Positions 18,542 to 28,069 are shown, numbered from the stretch's first letter. The stretch is DNA of 64,000 bases from Spartinivicinus ruber (GCF_011009015.1 NZ_CP048878.1:547501-611500), one strand, 5' to 3'. A program made the numbers and translations. The notes: a model not told the origin generated them from the sequence alone.

Positions 18542-18838
18542 ATGAAGAAATACATTTTTTGCTTTTTTTTAATGGTTGTTGCATTTGATAGTTATGCAAT
18601 GCGTTGTGGAAGTAAGCTTGTTTTAGAAGGTTATTCAAAGTAGAAAGTTTTAAAGCTGTGTGGCAAACCTCTGTCAAAACATACTTACAGTGAAAAAATT
18701 ATCGAAAAAAAAGAAAATGGTTCTAGAAGAGTACTTCATACGGAGAAAGTAGTTTGGACGTATAAAGGAGTCGGTGGCAGGAAAGATAGAAAAGTTATTT
18801 TTAATGGAGATATTATCGAGTCAATAAAGGTTGATTAA
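18542..18838 (+). pseudogene. DUF2845 family protein gene with in-frame TAG stop
   Basis: The ATG at 18542 opens a 98-codon frame with a signal peptide (MKKYIFCFFLMVVAFDSYA) followed by MRCGSKLVLEGYSK. An in-frame TAG then occurs at 18641-18643 (codon 34). The same frame continues with KVLKLCGKPLSK and ends at a TAA at 18836-18838. DUF2845 proteins read RCG.KLV..GDSK.EVL.KCGEP through this point, so the TAG replaces one residue (probably Glu/Lys/Gln) and both halves are otherwise conserved. DUF2845 proteins are small periplasmic proteins of unknown role. This is a nonsense pseudogene, a readthrough case or a base-call error. Confidence 0.75.
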
Positions 18839-18897
18839 AAATATAGTGATACATAAAAATGTTATCTTACTCATAAACAATTCTAGATTTATATATA

Positions 18898-18937
18898 AAA
18901 ACCACCTTTGACTACAAAAGGTGTTAAAGGTGGTTTT
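18898..18937. terminator. Bidirectional terminator between DUF2845 remnant and rep
   Basis: The arms AAAACCACCTTT (18898-18909) and AAAGGTGGTTTT (18926-18937) pair perfectly over 12 bp with a 16-nt loop. A/T runs at both ends let it serve convergent transcripts. Confidence 0.75.
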
Positions 18938-18978
18938 GGTATAATAATTAAAGCTACAGATACTTAATATAGTTTTAA

Positions 18979-20994
18979 TTATCTGTTAATTAATCCTCTG
19001 ATACTTCCAAGGGCGTCATTACCAGTGACTTTCTTTTCTTCTTGAGTGGTTTCTTCGCCAAAGCCTATTCGAACTAAATCATCTTGAGGTAATTCTTCTA
19101 GAAAGCGACTAGGGCTGGTTTCTACTATTTCACCATATTGTTTTCGTTTACCTGCCAGGGTCATGGTTAAAGATTTTCTGGCGCGGGTAATACCAACATA
19201 AGCTAAGCGCCGCTCTTCTTCAATATTGTCTTCTTCTATACTGGTGCGGTGTGGTAATAAGTCTTCTTCCATACCAATTAGAAATACATGGGGGAACTCT
19301 AATCCTTTGGATGCATGTAAAGTCATTAATTGCACACGATCTTGGTCGTCTTCTTCTTCCTGGCGCTCCAGCATATCTCTAAGTACTAGTTTGGCTATTG
19401 CTTCTTTAATTGTTATGGGTTCATCAGGGTCGGCTGTTTCGATGGTTTTAGCCAGAGATTCTACTAGGAACCAAACATTTTCCAGACGACGGCTGGCAAT
19501 TTTTTCGCTGCTGCTATTTTGTCTAAGCCAGTTGTCGTAGTCCATGTCATAAATCATTTCTTTTATGGTTGCTACAGGATCTTCTTGATGACATTTTTGA
19601 GTAATGCGATCAATCCATAATGTAAAACGTTTTAGCTTGTCAAGAGCTTTTTCATTCAAAAATTGACTTAGGCCAAACTCCTGACTGGCTGCAAACAGAC
19701 TGATATGCCGTTGGTTGGAATAAGTACCCAATTTTTCCAAAGTGGCTGCGCCAATTTCCCGTTTAGGTACGTTAATAACTCGTAAAAAAGCATTATCATC
19801 ATCTGGGTTAATAATCAGCCGTAAATAAGCCATTATGTCTTTCACTTCTGCACGACTAAAAAATGAGGTGCCGCCAGTAATATGGTAGGGGATTTGGTGA
19901 TGCTGAAGTTTTAATTCTAGTAATTTGGATTGAAAATTACCGCGATATAAAATAGCATAATCTTTATAGTGGGTATCGAGTTTTATTTTATGGGTAATAA
20001 TTTCAACCGCAACACGCTCTGCTTCTACTTCTTCGTTTTTGCAACGGATAACCCGTAGGTCATCCCCTAAACCTAATTCACTCCATAATTTTTTTTCAAA
20101 TACGTGAGGGTTATTAGCAATTAAAGTATTGGCGGCGGTTAATATGCGAGCTGTGGAACGATAGTTTTGTTCTAGTTTAATTACATGCAATGAAGGAAAA
20201 TCTTCTTTGAGTTTAACCAGGTTTTCAGGGCGAGCACCGCGCCAAGCATAAATAGACTGGTCGTCATCACCTACCACAGTAAACTGTGCACGACTACCAA
20301 CAAGTAATTTAACTAATAAATATTGACTAGAGTTGGTATCCTGGTACTCATCTACTAATAAATAGCGTACTTTATTTTGCCATTTCTCAAGTATTTCAGG
20401 GTTTTTCTGAAACAATAGTACGGGTAATAAAATTAAATCATCAAAATCAACGGCATTATAGGCTTTAAGGGTGCGGTCATAATCTTGGTATAAATAGGCA
20501 ATCGCTTGTTCTTTAGGGTTTTCTGCATGAGAAAGGCATTCGCTAGGTAGCAACATATCATTCTTCCAATTGGATATATGATGTTGTAGATAATCAGCCG
20601 CTTCTTCAGCTAACACCTCGTATTGTGCTTTTAATTCAGTGATTAACTGACGAGAGTCTAAGTCATCAAATAATGAAAAGCCTGCTTTTAAGCCGAGTGA
20701 TTTATGTTCTCGACGAATAATATTTAACCCCAGGTTGTGGAATGTTGATACCGTAAGCCCCCTCGCTTCTTTACCTTTAATTAGCTGGCTAACCCGTTCC
20801 TTCATTTCTCGGGCAGCTTTATTGGTAAAGGTAACAGCATAGATATGGCGAGCTTTAATCCCACAAGTTTCAACCAGGTACGCAATCTTGGTGGTAATTA
20901 CACTGGTTTTACCACTGCCTGCGCCCGCTAATACCAATAATGGGGAGTCAATGTAGCGTACTGCCTCCGCTTGTCTTGGATTTAATTGTCTCAC
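18979..20994 (-). CDS. rep: ATP-dependent DNA helicase Rep
   Basis: This 671-residue superfamily 1A 3'-5' helicase matches Rep over its length. Rep clears replication-fork blocks. Motif I (Walker A) is AGAGSGKT at residues 23-30. Others visible are motif Ia (AVTFTNKAAREMKERV), motif II (LLVDEYQDTN), motif III (VGDDDQSIYAWRGA), motif IV (IKLEQNYRS) and motifs V/VI (LMTLHASKGLEFP, RRLAYVGITRARK). The ISNWKNDMLLP and FDDLDSR blocks point to Rep rather than UvrD. It ends with the LANL-like short C-tail region. It is transcribed alone, toward the terminator at 18898-18937. Confidence 0.95.
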   Translation of the reverse strand: MRQLNPRQAEAVRYIDSPLLVLAGAGSGKTSVITTKIAYLVETCGIKARHIYAVTFTNKAAREMKERVSQLIKGKEARGLTVSTFHNLGLNIIRREHKSLGLKAGFSLFDDLDSRQLITELKAQYEVLAEEAADYLQHHISNWKNDMLLPSECLSHAENPKEQAIAYLYQDYDRTLKAYNAVDFDDLILLPVLLFQKNPEILEKWQNKVRYLLVDEYQDTNSSQYLLVKLLVGSRAQFTVVGDDDQSIYAWRGARPENLVKLKEDFPSLHVIKLEQNYRSTARILTAANTLIANNPHVFEKKLWSELGLGDDLRVIRCKNEEVEAERVAVEIITHKIKLDTHYKDYAILYRGNFQSKLLELKLQHHQIPYHITGGTSFFSRAEVKDIMAYLRLIINPDDDNAFLRVINVPKREIGAATLEKLGTYSNQRHISLFAASQEFGLSQFLNEKALDKLKRFTLWIDRITQKCHQEDPVATIKEMIYDMDYDNWLRQNSSSEKIASRRLENVWFLVESLAKTIETADPDEPITIKEAIAKLVLRDMLERQEEEDDQDRVQLMTLHASKGLEFPHVFLIGMEEDLLPHRTSIEEDNIEEERRLAYVGITRARKSLTMTLAGKRKQYGEIVETSPSRFLEELPQDDLVRIGFGEETTQEEKKVTGNDALGSIRGLINR

Positions 20995-21215
20995 TACCTT
21001 ATAACCTCAAATTTGCCGAGCTGCGCAGTTTACCAGAAGCTTTTCAGTCAAGACATATTACGCAAACCCTACTAGAGGACAATTGAAAAAATTGATCTAG
21101 TTGTTAAATTTAATTTCTATTCTGGATAATGGCTGGTTTTTATTTACTTTGCGTTATGTTCATATAATACTTGCCGGTTTATCAATGACCTATCAGTTGA
21201 AGGGGTGTGTGGCGG

Positions 21216-22928
21216 GTGGTCAGGCAGTTAAGAAGACGTGAAGTCAAAATCTTACTTGTAGGTGAACAGCCTGACCTGTTTCGTCATCTGGTCTCACTAC
21301 TTCCCAGTTGGCAATATAACGAGCCACGCTGGCAGTGGAGTCATTGTCAGTCAGTTGATGAACTTTCACGATCTATTCGTTACTTTGTACCTGATTTAAT
21401 TCTGACAAATTACGACAGTTATGAACAAGTAGTTGCTCAGTTGAATGACAGCTATCAATCAATTGTCTTATTATGTGAAGATGCTAACTGCTATCAGCTG
21501 AAGCAGAACACAACAATACCTCCTGTGGACTTCATTCCTTATTCTCGTCTTGATGACGATGAATTTGTTCGTCGAACCCTACGTTACAACTTAGAGCAAA
21601 CCAAAACTAAGCGAGATATTAAAGGCCTGACGTGCTATGACCGACTAACGGGTATTGCTAATCGCACCTGGTTTCAAGAAACCTTGGCTGAAGAGTTGTC
21701 GGTATTAGCTAAAGGCTACCAGTTAGGGTTGATGTTGGTAGACCTTGATGGCTTTAGCAAAGTTAATCAGGCGCTAGGGCATCAAGCCGGTGATAGCTTA
21801 ATTTGGCAAGTGGCCGAGCGACTGAAACAAGTTTACAGAAATAGCAGTAGCTATATCGCCCGTATTAATGGTGATGAGTTTGGCTTGATCATTCCAGATG
21901 CAACTCACCAAGCTCAGTTGATACTGCAAGCTAAGCAAACGTTGAAAGCACTGGCTGAACCATTTTTTGTTGCTGGCCACCAAGTGTTGATTGGCTGCAG
22001 TATTGGTCTAGCCTGTTGTCCTGATGCTGGTAGTTCAGTGGATGAAGTGCTTAGTCATGCACATATTGCTCTTTCTACTGCAAAAAAACGGCTGGGTAAC
22101 CATTACGCTGTATATGAGCCAGATTTGAAGGCAGATGTTCATGATAGTTTGCTGATGGAAGCAGAGCTACGCCAGGCTTTGCGTGGTAATCAGTTGCAGT
22201 TGTTATACCAGCCGCGAGTAGACAGCCAGACAGGTAGAGTTTCATCTGTTGAAGGCTTACTAAGATGGCATCATCCTCAGCGTGGTCTATTGATGCCTGC
22301 TGACTTTATTCCCTTGGCTGAGCGCACTAACTTGATTGTGCCAATCGGCTATTGGGTTATTGACCAGGCTTGTCGTGATATTGCTTTGCTGGAAAAGTGG
22401 GGGGTGGGTGATCTCCATGTAGCAATTAATTTATCGTTCCATCAGTTTAAAGATGCCAAACTACTGGCTACAGTTTCTCATATTATTAAGAAGCATCAGG
22501 TGAAGCCACATTTGCTTGAGTTTGAGCTAACGGAAACGGCTGTCTTACAAGAGCAAGCTGAAGTGGCAGCCAAAATGAAAGCGCTACAGCAGTTGGGGAT
22601 TAATTTTGCTCTTGATGATTTTGGTACGGGATTTTCTTCATTCAGCCATATTCAAGGCTTGCCTGTCAATACCATAAAAATAGACCGTAGTTTTGTAAAA
22701 AATGTGCTCATTAACCGGGGTGATCAAGTTATCGTGGCGGCTATTATTGAGTTAGCCCATAACCTTGGCTTGACAGTTGTTGCCGAAGGTGTAGAAACCT
22801 GTGCCCAGTCAGAATGGCTGAAAATGGCTGGTTGCGATGAAATGCAAGGTTTTTTATTAAGCCAGCCTTTAAGCATAGAAGATCTATGCCAACGTCTAGT
22901 AGAAGAACAAGCCATTAGAGCTTATTAA
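21216..22928 (+). CDS. GGDEF/EAL cyclic-di-GMP phosphodiesterase-type protein
   Basis: The protein has about 570 residues; numbering here is from the GTG at 21207. A response-regulator-like N-terminus (VKILLVGEQPDLFRHLVSLLP, about 13-33) lacks an obvious phosphoacceptor signature. A degenerate GGDEF domain (INGDEFGLII, 220-229) follows, then an EAL domain from about 315. The EAL domain keeps EGL (349-351), AINLS, ELTET, DDFGTGFSS, KIDRSFV and AEGVET, so phosphodiesterase activity is expected. Cyclase activity is doubtful because the first Gly of GGDEF is Asn. I prefer the GTG at 21216, 10 bases after AAGGGG; the GTG at 21207 is too close to it. No membrane segment is seen. Confidence 0.9.
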   Translation: MVRQLRRREVKILLVGEQPDLFRHLVSLLPSWQYNEPRWQWSHCQSVDELSRSIRYFVPDLILTNYDSYEQVVAQLNDSYQSIVLLCEDANCYQLKQNTTIPPVDFIPYSRLDDDEFVRRTLRYNLEQTKTKRDIKGLTCYDRLTGIANRTWFQETLAEELSVLAKGYQLGLMLVDLDGFSKVNQALGHQAGDSLIWQVAERLKQVYRNSSSYIARINGDEFGLIIPDATHQAQLILQAKQTLKALAEPFFVAGHQVLIGCSIGLACCPDAGSSVDEVLSHAHIALSTAKKRLGNHYAVYEPDLKADVHDSLLMEAELRQALRGNQLQLLYQPRVDSQTGRVSSVEGLLRWHHPQRGLLMPADFIPLAERTNLIVPIGYWVIDQACRDIALLEKWGVGDLHVAINLSFHQFKDAKLLATVSHIIKKHQVKPHLLEFELTETAVLQEQAEVAAKMKALQQLGINFALDDFGTGFSSFSHIQGLPVNTIKIDRSFVKNVLINRGDQVIVAAIIELAHNLGLTVVAEGVETCAQSEWLKMAGCDEMQGFLLSQPLSIEDLCQRLVEEQAIRAY

Positions 22929-23089
22929 TTCTGCTTAATAAAATGCTGATAATAAATATCAGTAGCTTTATGTTAAATAAAACGTATTTATAATTTCCCC
23001 CTTACTTTGTCTAAATTTAAAATTATGCCTGCCAAAAGCATTCTTTTGTCTTACTGAAAACACAGACCTTTAAATTGAAAATTGTTATA

Positions 23090-23374
23090 TTATTCGAAAA
23101 AGCTTGTTGCTGTTGGCTTATCCAGTCTCAATAGAATTAAATAAGAAGGTGTTTTTATCTCTTCTTGCGGAGTAAAGCCATTTAGTTCGTCTTCGGTTAA
23201 TAAAAATTCTCTTTCTTCACCTTTCGCAATAGCAGCAATAACTTTTTTGGTATTTTTATTAGCAATGGTTACAGGGGTTTTTAAACGTTTGGGGGGTAAA
23301 ACCTGATAGCTGCCGATAAAGAATGTTTCTTTATTTCCTGGGCCAGTTACTATTTCTAATTTTATTGAGTTCAT
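23090..23374 (-). CDS. hypothetical small protein (94 aa)
   Basis: I do not recognise a family. The protein is soluble, with a beta-rich pattern (SIKLEIVTGPGNKETFFIGSYQVLPP, then TPVTIANKNTKKVIAAI) and an acidic C-terminal half. A GGAG lies 9 bases before the ATG at 23374. An ATG five codons upstream (23389) would place that GGAG inside the gene, so 23374 is preferred. It stands alone downstream of the GGDEF/EAL gene, convergent to it. Confidence 0.6.
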   Translation of the reverse strand: MNSIKLEIVTGPGNKETFFIGSYQVLPPKRLKTPVTIANKNTKKVIAAIAKGEEREFLLTEDELNGFTPQEEIKTPSYLILLRLDKPTATSFFE

Positions 23375-23400
23375 TTGTTTTATCTCCATGTATAGTCTTC

Positions 23401-23441
23401 GCGAATGACTTTTAGGATTTGTTGTTACTAAGAATCATTCA
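23401..23441. repeat. Imperfect hairpin sharing the CGCGAATGA motif
   Basis: GAATGACTTTTAG (23403-23415) pairs with CTAAGAATCATTC (23429-23441) with two mismatches. The flanking CGCGAATGA, beginning at 23400, also starts the palindromic element at 36165 and occurs at 59164. It lies just upstream of the small gene at 23374 (minus strand). Confidence 0.45.
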
Positions 23442-23784
23442 CATTGACTAATCGCTAATTACAATATTTCGAGGCAGTTGTAACAAGTGTTTAAGATAAT
23501 ATTGTCGTTTGTTACCAACTACTCTACGAAGTATATCAATGTTATAACAGGGTATTGTTCTTTCTAGAATTAATTGACAACTGTTTTGTGAAAGAGTTTT
23601 GTCGTATTTATTAATTAATCTGTGATTAAATTAAAATTAGTCTAATAGATCACTTTTTAAAATTGGATTAGCAGGCTTTTTAAGGGGTGAAGCACTTTTA
23701 TAAGTGTTTATACTTAATAGAAAAATAAATATTAATTACAAAAAATAGCCGACTTGAATTGTGTAGGTAAGCTTTGTAAATGAG
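23442..23784. other. AT-rich intergenic region, possible small RNA
   Basis: No protein gene is seen. A TTGACA hexamer at 23574-23579 points along the plus strand toward a terminator at 23785-23816 whose T-run is on the plus strand, although no plus-strand gene precedes it. A small RNA is conceivable, but no good -10 box is at the right spacing. Confidence 0.25.
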
Positions 23785-23816
23785 AAACACTCAAGAAATA
23801 ACTTGAGTGTTTTTTT
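23785..23816. terminator. Terminator between intergenic region and yifB
   Basis: AAACACTCAAG (23785-23795) and CTTGAGTGTTT (23802-23812) form an 11-bp stem with a 6-nt loop. A run of T follows on the plus strand (to 23816). On the minus strand it ends yifB with a shorter T stretch. Confidence 0.75.
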
Positions 23817-23826
23817 CGAGTATTTC

Positions 23827-25344
23827 TTAAGCCCCTCGGTCTAACTTTCGATAACTAATGGCTTCCATTAAATGTTTTTGGGTAATTTCTGTTTTTTCTT
23901 CAAGGTCTGCAATCGTTCGTGAGACTTTCAAAACCCGATGATAAGCTCTGGCAGATAATTTTAATCTTTGTATAACTTGGCTTAACCACTGTCGAGTTGT
24001 TTTGTTTAATTGGCAGTGGGTTTCTAGTTCAGTGGTTGATAAGCCTTGATTGGTTTTCTGCTGTCTGGTTAATTGCTGTTGCTGTGCCTTGAACACTCGT
24101 TCTCTCACTTGAGCAGATGTTTCTGTTTGAAGCTGATCAAAGGATTGGGTCAATAAGCTTTGAGGCATAGCGGACACTTCAACATGCATATCAATACGAT
24201 CTAACAGTGGTCCCGATAATTTGTTGCGATAACGTCGTACTTGTTCTGCCGTACAGTGGCAGTTGTGCTGACTATCTCCCAAATAACCACAGGGGCAAGG
24301 ATTCATTGCAGCAATTAACTGGAATTGAGCTGGATAGGTGATCTGGTGTGAGGCTCGGGATATAACAATTTCACCTGATTCTAGTGGCTCTCGTAAAACC
24401 TCTAAAACCTTGCGACTAAACTCAGGCAGTTCATCCAAAAACAGTACTCCGTTATGGGCTAGAGATATTTCACCCGGTTTTGGGCTGCTGCCTCCGCCTA
24501 CCAAGGCTACAGCAGAAGCTGTATGGTGTGGTGCGCGAAAAGGGCGTTGGCCCCATTGCTTGAGGTTTACTGGTTTGCCTGCAATGGAATAAACTGCTTG
24601 GGTTGCTAGTGCTTGATCTGTCGCTAACAAGGGCAAGATAGATGGAAGGCGACTGGCTAACATGGTTTTACCTGAACCAGGTGGGCCAAAGAATAACAGG
24701 TTATGGCCACCTGCTGCTGAAATCTCCAATGCCCGCTTTGCGTGCATTTGACCTTTTACTTCACAAAGATCTGGCTCGGTTGCAGATATTGTCTGGCGTG
24801 TGGTTTTACTGGTAGCCTGCTTAAGTGAATTGGACTGGTTGAAATGACCGCAGACGGCTAGGATATTGCCTGCCTCAAGTACAGTTAAATCCTCAACTAA
24901 ACAGGCTTCTTGACTACTACGGCCTGTGGGCACCACCAGCTGGCGTTTGGCATTTCGACAAGCAATGGCTGAGGTCAGGGCACCTTTTATGCTTCTAAGC
25001 TCTCCGGATAATGCTAATTCACCAAGAAACTCATAGTTTGCAAGCTGTTCTGTTGCTATTTGGCCTGAGGCAGCCAGAATGCCAATGGCGATGGCTAAAT
25101 CGTAACGTCCACCTTCTTTTGGCAAGTCTGCTGGAGCCAGGTTGACTGTTATTCGTTTGGTCGGGAACTCAAAGTTGGCATTTTGTAATGCGCTTCTTAC
25201 CCGATCTTTACTTTCTTTAACGGCGGCTTCAGGCAAACCGACAATTGAAAAGCCTGGTAGACCATTAGCTAAATGAGTTTCTACAGTAACGAGTGGTGAA
25301 TCAATGCCAACTTGGGCCCGTGTATAAACTACTGCTAGAGACAT
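23827..25344 (-). CDS. yifB: YifB/ComM family Mg-chelatase-like AAA ATPase
   Basis: This 505-residue cytoplasmic ATPase has the ComM/YifB layout. An N-terminal ribosomal S5-like (ChlI-type) domain carries VETHLANGLPGFSIVGLPEAAVKESKDRV. The AAA domain has Walker A FFGPPGSGKTMLA (about residues 218-230), the LAHNGVLFLDELPEF Walker B, and MNPCPCGYLG. It closes with the C-terminal Mg-chelatase-type helical region. In naturally competent bacteria ComM is a branch-migration helicase acting on transformation intermediates. Length is typical (about 505-510). It is followed by a terminator and lies next to ubiK, as in many gammaproteobacteria. Confidence 0.95.
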   Translation of the reverse strand: MSLAVVYTRAQVGIDSPLVTVETHLANGLPGFSIVGLPEAAVKESKDRVRSALQNANFEFPTKRITVNLAPADLPKEGGRYDLAIAIGILAASGQIATEQLANYEFLGELALSGELRSIKGALTSAIACRNAKRQLVVPTGRSSQEACLVEDLTVLEAGNILAVCGHFNQSNSLKQATSKTTRQTISATEPDLCEVKGQMHAKRALEISAAGGHNLLFFGPPGSGKTMLASRLPSILPLLATDQALATQAVYSIAGKPVNLKQWGQRPFRAPHHTASAVALVGGGSSPKPGEISLAHNGVLFLDELPEFSRKVLEVLREPLESGEIVISRASHQITYPAQFQLIAAMNPCPCGYLGDSQHNCHCTAEQVRRYRNKLSGPLLDRIDMHVEVSAMPQSLLTQSFDQLQTETSAQVRERVFKAQQQQLTRQQKTNQGLSTTELETHCQLNKTTRQWLSQVIQRLKLSARAYHRVLKVSRTIADLEEKTEITQKHLMEAISYRKLDRGA

Positions 25345-25515
25345 ACAGCATCCCTGACTAACTTAGTCTGATAATTGCTTAAAGCACAGTAGTTTAAAAC
25401 TTGCTCAATATTCCATCGAACTGTTTCAGTAAAGTTTGTGACTTGTTAAATCGGATAATTCACAAATTTTTCAAGTTATTTCTCAGGTGCTCCTTACAAA
25501 ATAAAGTTTGCCAAT

Positions 25516-25854
25516 TTACATCGCTTCATCTTTTACTTCTTTATCAACTTGTTTAGTGATTTGCTCGGGTTGAATATTGTTTGTCGCTGAAAGAGCCTGT
25601 TCTAACAAAGCAACCTGTTTGCTTAGCAAATCAACTTTTTCTCGCGTGCGTTGTAAGACTGCTGTTTGATTATCAAACTCATCGCGGGTAACCAAGTCAA
25701 GCCGATTAAATGCAGACTGCAACAGTAGTTTAATGTGGTTTTCAAGCTCCGTTTGAAGATGGGTCTTGTCACCCTGCAAGAAGCTTTGTGCTTTGCTGGT
25801 TATAGTTTGACCGATTTGTTCGCTCAAGGACTGGATAAAGTCTTTATTTATCAT
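25516..25854 (-). CDS. ubiK: Ubiquinone biosynthesis accessory factor UbiK (YqiC/BMFP)
   Basis: The 112-residue protein belongs to the BMFP family. An amphipathic N-terminus (IQSLSEQIGQTITSKAQSFL) is followed by LLQSAFNRLDLVTRDEFDNQTAVLQRTREKVDLLSKQVALLEQ, a coiled-coil trimerisation region (about 49-92). UbiK organises late steps of aerobic ubiquinone synthesis with UbiJ at the membrane. A Thr/Gln/Glu-rich tail is longer than in E. coli. It is upstream of yifB in the same direction and divergent from glnK-amtB, a frequent gammaproteobacterial order. Confidence 0.93.
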   Translation of the reverse strand: MINKDFIQSLSEQIGQTITSKAQSFLQGDKTHLQTELENHIKLLLQSAFNRLDLVTRDEFDNQTAVLQRTREKVDLLSKQVALLEQALSATNNIQPEQITKQVDKEVKDEAM

Positions 25855-26073
25855 GGCTGTATTCAGTTAAGTAATGTCGCTGTATGAATTAAGGCTTGTC
25901 GTAGTTTATCACAGCTCTATTTTTAATAGTCTGCTTCATATGCACCAGAATTGATTTATGTTGAATAAAAAGTGATCGCTTTTGGTGCGTATTGCCATTA
26001 GCTGAAACAAAAAAGTGCTTGAATGGTTAGCATGTCCGTCACTATTTAGCTGATATTCAGGTTTTAGTGATTA

Positions 26074-26089
26074 TGGCACAAATAGTGCT
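26074..26089 (+). promoter_or_regulatory. Putative sigma-54 promoter for glnK-amtB
   Basis: TGGCACAAATAGTGCT has the invariant GG (26075-26076) and GC (26087-26088) exactly ten bases apart, as in the -24/-12 consensus TGGCAC-N5-TTGCA. It is upstream of glnK, a classical NtrC/sigma-54 target. The first transcribed base would be near 26100, leaving a leader of about 255 nt. NtrC sites were not identified with confidence. Confidence 0.65.
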
Positions 26090-26099
26090 ATGGACTAAA

Positions 26100-26134
26100 A
26101 AGTGCTGTTAGAAAGTGAGTGACTAATAGCACTT
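26100..26134 (+). other. Leader hairpin just after the predicted glnK start
   Basis: AAGTGCTGTTAG (26100-26111) pairs with CTAATAGCACTT (26123-26134) over 11 of 12 bases and is followed by GTTTTG. It would form at the 5' end of the glnK leader and may stabilise or attenuate the transcript. Confidence 0.45.
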
Positions 26135-26161
26135 GTTTTGCCTTTAAGGCAGGCAGCATAT

Positions 26162-26320
26162 GGCAGTGACAAGTTTGAAAATGACCAAAGGAAATGAGTG
26201 TTTTTGTTAGGCAGAAATAAACAGCGTAATGTTCAAGGAAGGAAGGCTGAGAAAAGCTAAGCTATAGCAATCAAAATGAATTGCTTAACCCTGATTGCAA
26301 AACGTAGACTTGTCACTGCC
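26162..26320 (+). other. Long-range 13-bp inverted repeat in glnK leader
   Basis: GGCAGTGACAAGT (26162-26174) is perfectly complementary to ACTTGTCACTGCC (26308-26320), enclosing 133 bases and ending about 22 bases before the Shine-Dalgarno of glnK. A closed stem of this size suggests a structured 5' UTR. No known riboswitch was recognised. Confidence 0.5.
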
Positions 26321-26336
26321 CCCAAGGCAAGACTAA

Positions 26337-26693
<357 letters not shown>

Positions 26694-26746
26694 CTTTAAT
26701 CAACCAGTTAGTTTTTCAATTAGTTGAGCCAGTGGGGGGCACAATA

Positions 26747-28021
26747 ATGGAAACATTACAGGATACGTCTAATACTATTTTGCAACTGTCTTATGCGTTA
26801 GATACGTTTTACTTTTTAATGTGTGGCGCACTCGTTATGTGGATGGCGGCTGGGTTTGCGATGTTAGAGGCAGGCTTGGTTCGTGCTAAAAATACCGTAG
26901 AAATTCTTACCAAAAATATTGCTTTATTTGCTGTCGCTTGCACTATGTTTTTATTGTGTGGTTATAGCATTATGTACCCTGGCCAAGGGGAAGGAGAAAT
27001 TATTCCTTACTTTGGCATGTTATTAGGCTCAGAAAATGAGCTTTCCAGCGTTTTAAAAGGTGGAGAAGATGCACCTTACTATTCAACCCGTTCAGACTTT
27101 TTCTTTCAGGTCGTTTTTGTAGCAACCGCTATGTCTATTGTTTCCGGTGCTGTAGCAGAACGGATGAAACTCTGGTCATTTTTATTATTTGCTGCAGTGT
27201 TAACTGGCTTTATCTATCCAGTACAAGGATATTGGAAATGGGGTGGTGGCTTTCTTGAAGCAAAAGGCTTTTTAGACTTTGCTGGATCAGGTGTCGTACA
27301 TATGTGTGGTGCCGCAGCGGCATTCGCAGGCGTATTATTATTAGGTCCAAGAAAAGGTAAATATACAGCCAAAGGGCAAGTTAATGCGATACCAGGTGCT
27401 AATTTACCCTTGGCAACTTTAGGCACCTTTATTTTATGGTTAGGATGGTTTGGTTTTAATGGTGGTTCACAGCTCAAACTGGCAGATGTGGAAAATGCCA
27501 ATGCCGTTGCCCAGATTTTTGTGAACACCAATGCAGCCGCTGCGGGCGGTGTAATAGCTGCATTAGTTATCGCTAGGTTATTATTTGGTAAGGCAGATTT
27601 AACCATGGCCTTAAATGGAGCATTGGCTGGGTTGGTATCGATCACTGCCGAACCGCTTACTCCTAGTGCATTTGCTGCGACATTGATTGGTGGTGTAGGG
27701 GGGGGGCTAGTTGTTTTTTCCATCATTTTATTAGATAAACTGAAAGTTGATGACCCTGTGGGTGCCATTTCTGTTCATGGTATTTGTGGTATTTGGGGGC
27801 TATTAGCTGTGCCATTCACTAATGCTGAGGCAAGCATTTGGCCGCAACTGTTGGGTATTATTATGATATTTGGCTGGGTCTTTGTTACTAGCTTAATTAT
27901 TTGGTATGTCATTAAGCAAATAGTAGGTATTAGGATAACTGAAGAAGAAGAGTTTGAAGGGACTGATCTAGTTGAATGTGGGATGGAGGCATATCCAGAA
28001 TTTACTTCTAATAAAGCCTAA
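26747..28021 (+). CDS. amtB: Ammonium transporter AmtB
   Basis: The channel of about 424 residues has 11 expected membrane segments. Conserved blocks are AGFAMLEAGLVRAKNTVEILTKN near the N-terminus, DFAGSGVVHMCGAAAAF (first pore His) and ISVHGICGIWGLLAV (second pore His). The twin histidines needed for conduction are present. I chose the ATG at 26747, about 6 bases after a GGGGGG; an in-frame GTG at 26732 would make that run coding. It forms an operon with glnK, its partner. A strong terminator follows at 28044-28069. A 184-codon antisense frame inside it is spurious. Confidence 0.96.
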   Translation: METLQDTSNTILQLSYALDTFYFLMCGALVMWMAAGFAMLEAGLVRAKNTVEILTKNIALFAVACTMFLLCGYSIMYPGQGEGEIIPYFGMLLGSENELSSVLKGGEDAPYYSTRSDFFFQVVFVATAMSIVSGAVAERMKLWSFLLFAAVLTGFIYPVQGYWKWGGGFLEAKGFLDFAGSGVVHMCGAAAAFAGVLLLGPRKGKYTAKGQVNAIPGANLPLATLGTFILWLGWFGFNGGSQLKLADVENANAVAQIFVNTNAAAAGGVIAALVIARLLFGKADLTMALNGALAGLVSITAEPLTPSAFAATLIGGVGGGLVVFSIILLDKLKVDDPVGAISVHGICGIWGLLAVPFTNAEASIWPQLLGIIMIFGWVFVTSLIIWYVIKQIVGIRITEEEEFEGTDLVECGMEAYPEFTSNKA

Positions 28022-28043
28022 ATAACATTCTAGGGCAGATAAG

Positions 28044-28069
28044 AAAAAACTCCCAAAGGGAGTTTTTTT
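28044..28069 (+). terminator. Rho-independent terminator of glnK-amtB
   Basis: AAAAAACTCCC pairs with GGGAGTTTTTT around a 3-nt loop, running into a seven-T tract, 23 bases after the amtB stop. Confidence 0.9.

Noticed and set aside
27214-27768. 184-codon minus-strand frame
   Set aside because: It is antisense to conserved amtB; its Pro/Ala-rich product reflects the sense codons.
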